Position numbers and translations under genes: made by a program. From the NCBI GenBank assembly GCA_003164815.1, contig PLUF01000043.1, positions 1 through 64,000 on the forward strand: a stretch of 64,000 nt of DNA, given 5' to 3'. Shown here one piece after another: positions 23,206-30,383 of this stretch; the first letter of the stretch is position 1, and every line of letters starts with the position of its first letter. The DNA is from Candidatus Gagatemarchaeum stordalenia (GTDB taxonomy: Archaea > Thermoproteota > Nitrososphaeria > Nitrososphaerales > Gagatemarchaeaceae). Below the pieces are notes generated by a model. It made no database searches and was not told where the DNA came from. It saw nothing but the letters and a program-made list of their open reading frames with translations.

Positions 23206-23550
23206 CTAATCAATTCTTGCCTGCTGGCGCGGCGAGTATTCATGCCAATAAAAAGCGTTCTGAAATCAACATTCCTACCATTCATATCATGGTCGCGTTT
23301 AAGTAGAGTATTAGACTCTTCAGACTTCAGGACATGGCTCAGGTGCCTTCACGTCGGACTAGTGAGTTCAGTCATTGACTCAGTGCAAATCCAGTCAGTT
23401 TTTGCACTGGATCGACCGGTCTGACTGGACAGTCAATATTCCCCAGGGCATAGGACGGATTGGGACCACTGACAGTATTTAGTGCAGTCAAATGCTGAGC
23501 GGTGCCAGTTGGCCCCGAGAAGAACTGCGCCGAATTAATGGCAACCTCAA
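23206..23550. other. Non-coding stretch with clustered CAGT/ACTG motifs
   Basis: No convincing gene. Between about 23369 and 23511 CAGT or its complement ACTG occurs about eleven times, several arranged as inverted pairs. One is a 7-bp pair, ATCCAGT (23389-23395) and ACTGGAT (23406-23412); GACCGGTC is a further palindrome. The part nearest the MetE operon holds its promoter. It reads as a multi-site protein-binding region, but no function is known. Confidence 0.35.
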
Positions 23551-23780
23551 GGTGATCTTCGCTCTACGCATCCTGCAGATAGGAGGGGGCCCCGACGACG
23601 CTCGGTGACCTGGCCGCAGCCACGCTCGCCAGGCTCTACGGCAGCCCCGCCGACAGCGTCAGCTGGATTTACATCGCCGGCTACGCCCAGTCCAACAATC
23701 CCCAACAAGTGGGCAGGCTCTGCATGAGAGTCCTCGACAGAACGAAGAGAGTCCTAGACCTGATCTACACACCCACCTGA
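23551..23780 (+). pseudogene. Degraded coding remnant, unknown
   Basis: From about 23590 a frame reads TTLGDLAAATLARLYGSP and later SWIYIAGYAQSNNP, then GRLCMRVLDRTKRVLDLIY, ending TGA at 23778-23780. It has GC-rich third positions and no usable start. A second frame upstream (NLKVIFALRILQIGG) would join it after one frameshift. I do not recognise the family. A hairpin with a T run follows directly, as would be expected for the 3' end of a gene. Confidence 0.35.
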
Positions 23781-23788
23781 AGCCCGTT

Positions 23789-23824
23789 GCGGATATGATT
23801 CATATCCGCCTCTTCTCTTTTTTT
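23789..23824 (+). terminator. Hairpin plus T-run terminator
   Basis: GCGGATATG, ATT, CATATCCGC (9-bp perfect stem, 23789-23809) followed by TCTTCTCTTTTTTT. Lies just after the remnant ending at 23780 and before the esterase remnant on the other strand. Confidence 0.5.
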
Positions 23825-23857
23825 GAACGATTTTTTGAGCCCCTCCGCTGCGGTCGC

Positions 23858-24916
23858 TCAGCTCGCTAGGCGCTCGCCGAGGAAGTCGACTATGATCCCC
23901 ATTGCTTCCTTTGTAGACCACTGACTGCCGGCGTTCTGGTTGCCCAGAAAGGGCGCGTCGCCGTGGTCGGCGCCTTTCAGGACGTAGCGGGTGCTGGGGA
24001 CGGCCCTGGCACGCAGCGCGGTGTGGAGGAGCAGCGTCTGGCTCGGCGACACGAACCGGTCACTGCTGCCGTGCATCTCGATGAACGGCGCGGTGCTGGA
24101 GCTGATGTACGTAATCGGGCTGGCTGCCTTGAGCGCCGCGGGATCGTCCCGAGCTGAGAGTTTCGTCCCTGGGCCGTTGACGAACTTGGCCAGCGGGTTC
24201 CCCGGCGTGTACTTGACTTCCTTCGTCTCGGCATCGTAGTCGGCGGCAATCCTGGAGAGGCCGGAGGGTCCGTATTCGTCCACGACTGCCTGGATGTCGC
24301 TGCTCTCGTTCAGGTCGTCGCCTATGTCGAACTGCTTCTCTCCGTTGGTGGTACCGGCCATCGCGGCCAGGTAGCCGCCGGCGGACTGCCCCCGGACTGC
24401 GATTCGGTCCGCTTTGGTGCCGTAGAGGTCGGAATGCGCACGCAGTTATCGGATGGCTGACTTCACGTCGGTGAGGGAGTCCCGCCATGAGGCACCGTCG
24501 ATGACCGTCCTGTAGGTGATGCTGGCCACTGCGAATCCCTGTTCCGCGACGTGGATCAGTTGGTTCAGGTTCGTGATCTTCTCGGCCATGACGAATCCGC
24601 CGCCGGGGATGTAGATCACAAGAGGCTTCAGACCCTGCGTCCTGGACACCTTAATGTCCATGACCAGCCGAGTGTCCTTGCCGTTCGTCGTCGGTGCCGA
24701 ATACACGACATCGTTATACGCCGAGAGCTGAGTCTGGCCGGACTGGATCTGGGGTCCTCTCGGGTCGATCACGATGCTAGTGCTGTCGTCAATCGGCTTC
24801 ACCGTCTTGGCGATCGCTATCATCCCTCCCCCCCGAGTCCCTTCATGCCACCCCGAAATGGCCCGGTGCTCGGAGGCTGGTGCGAGTCCATCGGGACGGA
24901 AATCGACCTCCATCAA
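23858..24916 (-). pseudogene. Alpha/beta-hydrolase (esterase/lipase), interrupted by one in-frame TAA
   Basis: 352 residues if the TAA at 24446-24448 is read through; start could be ATG 24916 or the ATG at 24823. The frame is otherwise intact. Esterase landmarks are VIYIPGGGFVMA (oxyanion hole), RGQSAGGY (nucleophile Ser, just after the stop), HGSSDRFVSP (Asp) and GADHGDA (His), the full triad of carboxylesterase/BD-FAE-type hydrolases. The stop replaces the residue in SAIR-LRAHSDLYG, where a Tyr (TAC/TAT) is common, so one substitution would explain it. As is, no active enzyme can be made. No signal peptide. Confidence 0.75.
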
Positions 24917-24995
24917 TAAAAAGGGTCTATCTGCGGACCGTATCGATCAAGAGACATCTGACCTCGTTCGTCTCTCCTCTTTTTCTGAATGATTT

Positions 24996-25078
24996 TCTGA
25001 GGACCTGACCAACCTCCGGCTCCTGGGCACCACGCTTCGAAACCTGGACTCCGGACCGACCTTCCATCGGTGCCGCCG
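24996..25078 (+). repeat. 83-bp direct repeat, copy 1
   Basis: Begins TCTGAGGACCTGACCAACC and ends GGTGCCGCCG. It is about 94 % identical to 27610-27692, same strand, with five mismatches over the central 81 bases. Both are preceded by a T-rich CTTTTT-TGAAT stretch. The 2.6 kb between copies holds the CdvB paralogue and small genes. In one frame both copies read as a short conserved peptide (GSWAPRFE, RPSIGAA) after a TGA. Confidence 0.75.
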
Positions 25079-25390
25079 GTTCGAATCTCCATTGTCCTGC
25101 GGCTTCTAATGATACTCTACCCTGCATGAAGCTCTCGGCTTTATTGAAAGGCACCGTTCTCTTCCCGTCTACAGCATACAATCCTGCACCACTTCAACGC
25201 GAACTGTATCGTCCACCATCGCGCGTCCCTCTGTGTCAGCCCTGGCAGCGGCCTCGCACTCGTCGAGGGTCAAACATTGTATTCGTCTCATAATGAAATT
25301 TGTCACTGACATCCCAGTCGCCACGGTGACAGGTCAGTCGGCGACATTCGGCATAAAGAAGAGTTACCAGTATCCAATACAGAATCAGAT
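25079..25390. other. Intergenic leader region of the CdvB gene
   Basis: No gene supported. A plus-strand open frame from 25233 has low-complexity content and overlaps the CdvB start out of phase; it is not considered coding. Confidence 0.3.
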
Positions 25391-26038
25391 ATGTCGCAAT
25401 TCGCAAACAAGTGGGATAAAACCAACGGTAGTGGATTCACGGAAAGAGTACGCGGATCCGTCCAGAACCCGGGTCCTCTGAAGCCGAGGTTGGACCTGGC
25501 AGTACGGCAGATTCAAGTCCAGGTCGCAAAGCTCGACGCTACATGCTCAAAACTCAGGGAGAGAGACGCCTCGATCTTCAACAAGATCGTGTCATCCATG
25601 CAGAAGCACGATTCGCAGCACGCTGCAGTCTACGCGAATGAGCTCGCGGAGGTAAGGAAGATGAGCAGGATGGTCACACAGGCCAAACTGGCTCTCGAAC
25701 AGATAACCCTGAGACTGAACACCGTCACCGAGCTGGGCGACATCGTTGTGACTCTCACTCCCGCAATGTCAGTGATTCGCAGCGTAAGGCAGGGACTGGT
25801 GAGCGTCCTGCCGGAGGCAGAAGGCGAGATCGGCGAGATCTCAGGCCTGCTGAGCAGCGTCCTGGTCGATGCTGGTTCGGTGGGAGGATACAACCTGAAC
25901 TTCGCGGCTGCCAACGAGGACGCAGAGAAGGTCCTTGCGGAGGCTGCGGCAGTTGCCGAAAGCAGGATGAAGGAGAAATTCCCAGAGATCCCCTCTGGGC
26001 TCCCCTCGATGGAAGAATCGACGGAAAGCACAGCGTAA
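25391..26038 (+). CDS. cdvB: CdvB-family ESCRT-III protein (Snf7 domain)
   Basis: 215 residues. Helical Snf7/ESCRT-III core with LDLAVRQIQVQVAKLD, KLRERDASIFNKIV, YANELAEVRKMSRMVTQAK, LALEQITLRLNTVTELGDIV and TPAMSVIRSVRQG. These match thaumarchaeal CdvB paralogues closely. The protein forms membrane-remodelling filaments in archaeal cytokinesis together with CdvA and the Vps4-like ATPase CdvC. The C-terminus ends about 40 residues after the core in KFPEIPSGLPSMEE, which may be a short MIT-interacting motif. No cdvA or cdvC lies in the window. Location in an accessory island suggests a paralogue rather than the main division gene. Confidence 0.85.
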   Translation: MSQFANKWDKTNGSGFTERVRGSVQNPGPLKPRLDLAVRQIQVQVAKLDATCSKLRERDASIFNKIVSSMQKHDSQHAAVYANELAEVRKMSRMVTQAKLALEQITLRLNTVTELGDIVVTLTPAMSVIRSVRQGLVSVLPEAEGEIGEISGLLSSVLVDAGSVGGYNLNFAAANEDAEKVLAEAAAVAESRMKEKFPEIPSGLPSMEESTESTA

Positions 26039-26057
26039 GAACAAGAACGGAAAACGT

Positions 26058-26094
26058 GGGGGGGCTTGGACCCGCGAAAGTGGGAAGCCCCCCC
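26058..26094 (+). terminator. Strong hairpin downstream of cdvB
   Basis: GGGGGGGCTT and AAGCCCCCCC pair perfectly over 10 bp, and the loop contains a second CCC/GGG pair. It starts 20 bases after the stop codon. It lacks a long T run, so it may stabilise the mRNA end rather than terminate. Confidence 0.5.
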
Positions 26095-26208
26095 CCGATA
26101 CTCTTTCTCGAACGGGACACTTCACAACAAGGAGGACTGCTTCTGTGGGTAGTCTCGCGACCCAAGTTTGGAAGGAATAATTACGGCGGGAGGAACTCGT
26201 AACCATAG

Positions 26209-26370
26209 TTGTCCGACCACGCGCAAGAAGAAGAGAATCTGAGGAAGCTCTACGACCAGGCGCGCACACAGGGAAACAAGAAGAAGAAAAAGGAATACAA
26301 GGAGAAGATTGCCGAACTGAACCGACTCCGAAAGTCCGTTCAGCGAGAAAGTAATAGATCGAAAGGCTAG
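26209..26370 (+). CDS. Small lysine-rich coiled-coil protein (53 aa), hypothetical
   Basis: TTG start, MSDHAQEEENLRKLYDQART followed by KKKKKEYKEKIAELNRLR. AATAATTA lies about 27 bases upstream, fitting a leaderless transcript; a GGAGG further off may be chance. Alternating charge and an IAELNRLRKSV segment suggest one helix or coiled coil. No family is recognised. Short and rich in Lys, so it may not be real. Confidence 0.35.
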   Translation: MSDHAQEEENLRKLYDQARTQGNKKKKKEYKEKIAELNRLRKSVQRESNRSKG

Positions 26371-26530
26371 GGTTCCCTGGCGCTTTTCTTCTTTGGTTGG
26401 TCCAGAATGAAGGCAGTGGAAAGTCTGCGGTTGATGTATGCGCAGAGGAGACGCTCGACCAACCGAAGATTTGACGGAGCGGCTAACGGGCTGCAAACAA
26501 TTTAAGCAAGGGCCAGGGACTTACTGCTAC

Positions 26531-26614
26531 ATGGCGAGATTGAAGTCAAAGAAGGCTGTCAAGCGAAAGGCATCCCAGAAGGCGGCTCCGGCTACTCAAG
26601 CTGCAACCAAATAA
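26531..26614 (+). CDS. Tiny basic protein (27 aa), hypothetical
   Basis: ATG frame MARLKSKKAVKRKASQKAAP with an Ala/Thr-rich end. A TATA-like CAATTTAAG lies about 28 bases upstream, so the transcript would be leaderless. Composition is like the Lys/Ala tails of the eL13 protein and of the 47-residue protein at 57.6 kb. It may bind nucleic acid; not demonstrated. Confidence 0.4.
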   Translation: MARLKSKKAVKRKASQKAAPATQAATK

Positions 26615-26667
26615 GGCGCTCCTCAGGCAAGCACAACGACATCCTGGGGTTGAGGAGACTGGTCCGC

Positions 26668-26690
26668 CTCCTACTTTTGTTACGTAGGAG
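26668..26690. other. Isolated hairpin CTCCTAC / GTAGGAG
   Basis: 7-bp perfect inverted repeat with a 9-base loop in the stretch between the 27-residue gene and the DUF1328 gene. No T run. The stretch 26615-26885 otherwise holds no supported gene. Confidence 0.3.
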
Positions 26691-26885
26691 ACGATTGGTC
26701 TCGGTCACCGCACTCCCCTCCGCGTAAGCCCAAAAAACTCAGGGCAGAGAACGCCAAAGGAGGAACATGGGCGGAGGCGCAATGAACCCTAGCGTGGCGA
26801 AACATCACCATCGTTTAGAAAAGAACGGCCCCGGTTTTGGTTTGGACAAATCGCATAGAAAAATCTTCGTTCACGCATTTAACCA

Positions 26886-27077
26886 ATGTCCAGGAGCCAA
26901 TACATGGCAACTTTACTGGACCTGGGCATACTGTTCCTCGTAGTCGCGCTCATCGCGTATATCTTCGGAGCAAAGGGCGTCGCAGGATTCTCGATGGAGA
27001 TTGCCAAGATTCTCATCGTCGTCTTCATAATACTATTCGTATTATCCGTGGTGTTCGGTTACGCTTTCAACATGTGA
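26886..27077 (+). CDS. DUF1328-like small membrane protein
   Basis: 63 residues: two membrane helices, ATLLDLGILFLVVALIAYIF and KILIVVFIILFVLSVVFGYA, joined by GAKGVAGFSMEIA. This is the DUF1328/YtjA layout (helix, GxxGIAG-A-IAKIL, helix). Function of the family is unknown; bacterial members are stress-linked. TTTAACC lies about 10 bases upstream only, so the promoter may be further up. Flanked by other small island genes. Confidence 0.65.
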   Translation: MSRSQYMATLLDLGILFLVVALIAYIFGAKGVAGFSMEIAKILIVVFIILFVLSVVFGYAFNM

Positions 27078-27193
27078 TGCGCGTTCTACCCTGATCGACA
27101 AGACCGAGCCGGTACGCGAATTCAGTTTCGGGCACAAGAGACCATGATGAGGCCTATATCGTTCTCTCTAGCTTGCTTTTGAGGCGAATACTC

Positions 27194-27436
27194 GTGGCAA
27201 AATTAACTACAGCCAAGAGAGAGCGACTCCCTGATTCCAAATTCGCATGCCCAATAGATCGTAAGCTACCAATCAACGACGCGGCTCACGTCAGAGACGC
27301 AATGGCCAGATTTGACCAGGTGACCTCAGCCGGCTGTCACCCAGAAGCTGCGAAAAGGAGGATACTGGCCGCGGCCAAGAGATTCGGCGTAGACGTCAAA
27401 GGGTTTCAAAAGGTAAAATCCTTCAAGAAGACCTGA
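27194..27436 (+). CDS. DUF6582-like small protein
   Basis: 80 residues from GTG 27194; an in-frame TTG at 27173 would add seven. Motif order KLTTAKRERLPDSKFACP, RKLPINDAAHVRDAMARF, then helix AAKRRILAAAKRFGVDV. It matches the family found in phages and many bacteria with K-LP-S-FA-P, RKYPI and H-R-AL-R. Function unknown; often near phage or capsid genes. CTATATCG at 27152-27159 fits a TATA box. Island location agrees with a mobile origin. Confidence 0.6.
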   Translation: MAKLTTAKRERLPDSKFACPIDRKLPINDAAHVRDAMARFDQVTSAGCHPEAAKRRILAAAKRFGVDVKGFQKVKSFKKT

Positions 27437-27609
27437 GCGAGTTCCGTACATTCTCAGTGTGAGGCGTAGGACGTTGTAGCCACACGAGCATCCCTATTTT
27501 CATTCTTATCCTTCTCTCCGAATTCGGTTTTGGCGGAGGCGCAATGAGCTGCGACTGAAGTAACCTTGCGGGTATTCTTCCTCTTTCTCCTGTCTTTTTT
27601 TGAATTTTT
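27437..27609. other. Intergenic, contains a short repeat and T-rich lead of the 83-bp repeat
   Basis: No gene supported. It contains GGCGGAGGCGCAATGA at 27532-27547, identical to 26770-26785. The end is a T-rich stretch (CTTTTTTTGAATTTTTT) that precedes copy 2 of the long repeat. Confidence 0.3.
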
Positions 27610-27692
27610 TCTGAGGACCTGACCAACCGCCGGCTCCTGGGCACCACGCTTCGAAAACCGGACTCCGAACCGACCTTCTATCGGTGCCGCCG
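27610..27692 (+). repeat. 83-bp direct repeat, copy 2
   Basis: Partner of 24996-25078 in the same orientation and of the same length. Its reading frame after the internal TGA runs without a stop into the gene at 27710 (PSIGAAVSTSLNLVSN), so the repeat may supply the 5' end of that gene. Confidence 0.75.
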
Positions 27693-27709
27693 TAAGCACC
27701 AGCCTGAAC

Positions 27710-28225
27710 TTGGTCTCCAACGCAGCAATAGGCGGGGGCATTGGTTGGAATCAGGCAGGTTGGTCCTTTGGCTTTGCAGTAGTGGGTCTCACTGCGGGAA
27801 TCGGTGGAGAGGAGAGCGCGCCGATGGTGGGACAGGAAGGGGTAAGAGAGGTCCAGATCGACCTTGCGAGTGTGGGTAGGATTACGGAACAAGGGTGGGT
27901 GGCATATCCGGCCGAAAGCCGTTTTCTGAATCCTGGCGTGCAAATCGACTTGCTCGACTTGACTACAGGGGATATGTACGACGCGAAGAAGGGTCCTTCG
28001 GGCGGGGGAGCAGGTATCCAAGTCGAGCTGGAACGGCAGATGTCAATCGTAGGCCAAACCGTAGAACTGCGTAACACGATTACAGGAAAGGTCATTCCCG
28101 AATTCCTGATCAAGTCAAACACGTGGGTTGGCGTGGCAAACCGCTTCGGTAAGTTCGGTTTCAACGCCTCCGTCAAAGGTAGTCTGAATGCGTACCAGAC
28201 CAGCTGGATGTATTTCCTCCCTTGA
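27710..28225 (+). CDS. Hypothetical beta-rich protein, first of a two-gene unit
   Basis: 171 residues from TTG 27710. The frame is open back to the TGA inside the 83-bp repeat, so an earlier start is possible. N-terminus is glycine-rich and hydrophobic (AAIGGGIGWNQAGWSFGFAV). After that come beta strands VREVQIDLASVGRITEQGW, VQIDLLDLTTGDMYDA, a Gly-rich loop and IQVELERQM. No family recognised. The stop overlaps the ATG of the next gene (TGATG), so the two are translated together. May be membrane-associated. Confidence 0.5.
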   Translation: MVSNAAIGGGIGWNQAGWSFGFAVVGLTAGIGGEESAPMVGQEGVREVQIDLASVGRITEQGWVAYPAESRFLNPGVQIDLLDLTTGDMYDAKKGPSGGGAGIQVELERQMSIVGQTVELRNTITGKVIPEFLIKSNTWVGVANRFGKFGFNASVKGSLNAYQTSWMYFLP

Positions 28226-29271
28226 TGCAGGAAGGTAGTGAGTTGACCTCCAAGCCATTCTTTGTCGTAGGGCTCCGAGAATCCCCGGACAAGTCGGGGG
28301 TTGCGTACCTTCAAACAAACTCATCGAGTCCCTGGGTGGATGTGGAAAAGGCCCTTCTGCAAGGGTGCGGCCACGTGTTGGCAAGGGCTCGAGACGGCGA
28401 GGACGCAGAGACGGAACTGAACCACTATCTTGAGATGCTCCGTTTTCAAGGCGACGAGTCTGGTGTGAGTGATCCCTCAAAGACCCGTCGTCTGAGGAAT
28501 GCGACTTTGAGCTACTATGTGGTCGGCCAATCCCCTGAGAGAAACGTCAATCGGCTCGGAGTTCAGCGGGCTCGACTGAGAACTCGATTCTTAGAGAATA
28601 TCAGCGTAGTCCCTGGGGAAGATGTCAAGAGGGCCCTCGCGCGGGGATCAACGAGAGTCGACATCGGAGTCAATTACGAGGCATCCGAGGAGGAGAAGTT
28701 GGAGCTGGAGCGGGCTCAACGGCGTCCTGCTGAATTGCGGAGGTTAAGGGCGGATCTCAATCAGAGAATCAGTGAAGCCTCGCTTCCGACAGCGCCACGG
28801 CTGTTCGCTGTCATAGGATTCCGGGACGACCCTAAACGACTAACCCCGGTGGGGCACGCTCTCATGCCGTTGACTTCGGCTCCGGGGTCTGACGTCGAAC
28901 AGGATTTGCAACTCGGATGCAGTTGGATTACGGTCACCCTCCTTGCTGGTAGACCCGACTTGGCGCAGGCAATCAAAGACTACGAGGAATCCGCGGACGC
29001 GGTCAAAAAGAGAGAGAATGAAGACCCGTTCCATTCCATTCCTGTCCCCCGACCTTCGTCCCGCATGCAGCGCTCTGTGACGGACGGACCAACCATTTGC
29101 AGAGTGGTGGGGACGAGACGTAGCATGCCAAAACAGCCTCCGAGAGTGATTTGGAATGCAGAGAGAACCGCGGATCCACGACAAAGTGTCGAAGCCGCGA
29201 TTGCCCGAGGATCGACGGAGGTACTCGTTGAAGTGGTCTCTTGGGGAAAATCTTCGAGAGCCCCTCAGTAG
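28225..29271 (+). CDS. Unrecognised protein with four internal repeats
   Basis: 348 residues from ATG 28225. Four degenerate repeats of about 50 residues lie at 11-57, 96-151, 191-242 and 290-340. Each starts with a beta strand and VVG or VIG. A variable loop follows, then P-x-x-DVE-x-AL-x-x-G (for example PGEDVKRALARGST and DPRQSVEAAIARGST). Each ends in a hydrophobic strand (VDIGVN, ITVTLL, VLVEVV). A charged helix (about 155-185) separates repeats 2 and 3. No signal or membrane segment. I do not recognise it. Coupled to the 171-residue protein, with which it may act. Confidence 0.55.
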   Translation: MQEGSELTSKPFFVVGLRESPDKSGVAYLQTNSSSPWVDVEKALLQGCGHVLARARDGEDAETELNHYLEMLRFQGDESGVSDPSKTRRLRNATLSYYVVGQSPERNVNRLGVQRARLRTRFLENISVVPGEDVKRALARGSTRVDIGVNYEASEEEKLELERAQRRPAELRRLRADLNQRISEASLPTAPRLFAVIGFRDDPKRLTPVGHALMPLTSAPGSDVEQDLQLGCSWITVTLLAGRPDLAQAIKDYEESADAVKKRENEDPFHSIPVPRPSSRMQRSVTDGPTICRVVGTRRSMPKQPPRVIWNAERTADPRQSVEAAIARGSTEVLVEVVSWGKSSRAPQ

Positions 29272-29478
29272 ACTTCGACCGCTGTTTGGAGCAATAGATC
29301 ACCTTCCCTTCGTCCGCTCAAGGACTTCGGCAAAATAGGCATCCGGAATCGGTTCACCCTTTCTTCTGCTCCGACGGGCCCGTCGGCTACTTGAGACTCC
29401 TTACTGGTCGTCATCGGTGCTACTGCTCACGGCTCTGCTCAGGAACGGGATCCTGTGGACGCGGGGCTTGGCTGAACC

Positions 29479-30357
29479 TTACCGCAGCCCTGCGAGCTGC
29501 TCGAAGACCTTGATCAGAGCCTGGGTCCCTTCCTCTCCGCTGCCGGCGGCCTGGAGGGCGTTGTAGAGCTGGTGGGCGGCGCTAGTGCTAGGGAGGGCCA
29601 GGTCGAGCTCGTCGCCGCTGCTGAGGACGAGTTTGAGGTCCTTCTGGAGGAGCTTGACCTTGAACCCGGGGGCGAAGTCCCTGTCCACGGCCTTCGGGCC
29701 GAGGTTGACGAGGCTCCATGACGAGGCGGCGCCGGCCGAGAGCGACTCGATCACCAGCTTCTGGTCGAGGCCGGCCTTCTTCGCGAAGACAAGGCACTCG
29801 CAGACGCCTATCATGTTGCCCACCACAAGAATCTGGTTCGCCAGCTTCGTGAGCTGACCCGCGCCGCTCTCCCCCATCCGGACTATCTTCTTGCCCATCG
29901 CCTGGAGGATTGGGAGGCAGTCGCTGAACGCGGCCTCAGGGCCGCCCACCATTATCGTCAGGGTCCCCTCCCGGGCCCCCTTGTCGCCGCCGCTGACCGG
30001 CGCGTCGAGCATCTGCGCGCCCGTCGCCGAGAGCTTCGCAGAGATCGCCCTCGTGACCTTGGGCGAGATGGTGCTCATGTCGATCACCACGAGCCCCTCT
30101 CTCGCGGCCTCGATGACCCCTCCCGCGCCCAGTATCACCTGCTCGACGTCAGGGGTGTCGGTGACCATCGTAATCACTACGTCGGACTCGGCCGCGACCT
30201 GTCTGGGCGAGCCGGCTACCTTGGCGCCGGCCGACGCCAGCTCTTCGGCGGCCCCCTTGCTCCGGTTGTAGACCGTCAGAGTATAGCCCGCCTTCAGCAG
30301 GTTCTGCGACATCGGCCTTCCCATGATGCCCAGTCCGATGAAACCGATTCTCTTCAT
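29479..30357 (-). CDS. Beta-hydroxyacid dehydrogenase (tartronate semialdehyde reductase / 3-hydroxyisobutyrate dehydrogenase family)
   Basis: 292 residues. Rossmann domain GFIGLGIMGRPMSQNLLKAG (dinucleotide binding) followed by NRS at the ribose 2'-phosphate position, which favours NADPH. Substrate motif DAPVSGGDKGAREGTL and catalytic Lys in GQLTKLANQ. C-terminal helical domain with LLQKDLKLVL. Reduces short hydroxy-acid semialdehydes such as tartronate or succinate semialdehyde; glyoxylate reductase is also possible. Follows the MFS gene by 26 bases, so possibly co-transcribed. Confidence 0.87.
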   Translation of the reverse strand: MKRIGFIGLGIMGRPMSQNLLKAGYTLTVYNRSKGAAEELASAGAKVAGSPRQVAAESDVVITMVTDTPDVEQVILGAGGVIEAAREGLVVIDMSTISPKVTRAISAKLSATGAQMLDAPVSGGDKGAREGTLTIMVGGPEAAFSDCLPILQAMGKKIVRMGESGAGQLTKLANQILVVGNMIGVCECLVFAKKAGLDQKLVIESLSAGAASSWSLVNLGPKAVDRDFAPGFKVKLLQKDLKLVLSSGDELDLALPSTSAAHQLYNALQAAGSGEEGTQALIKVFEQLAGLR

Positions 30358-30383
30358 CGCGGCAGATGGCAGCCGGATGCGAT

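Noticed and set aside
23860-24920. Selenocysteine or pyrrolysine readthrough in the esterase
   Set aside because: The stop is TAA, which neither system uses, and no insertion element is visible.
24990-25100. Possible tRNA gene or tRNA-like end in the 83-bp repeat (GGTTCGAATC)
   Set aside because: No acceptor stem, D-arm or anticodon arm can be folded around the GTTCGAATC, and copy 2 lacks this part.
24927-25181. Minus-strand ORF across the first 83-bp repeat
   Set aside because: It is antisense to the repeat and shares its sequence with the similar ORF at 27454-27741. No start context, and composition follows the repeat, not a gene.
25233-25481. Plus-strand ORF upstream of cdvB
   Set aside because: It overlaps the cdvB start out of frame, has a weak start and no family or codon bias.
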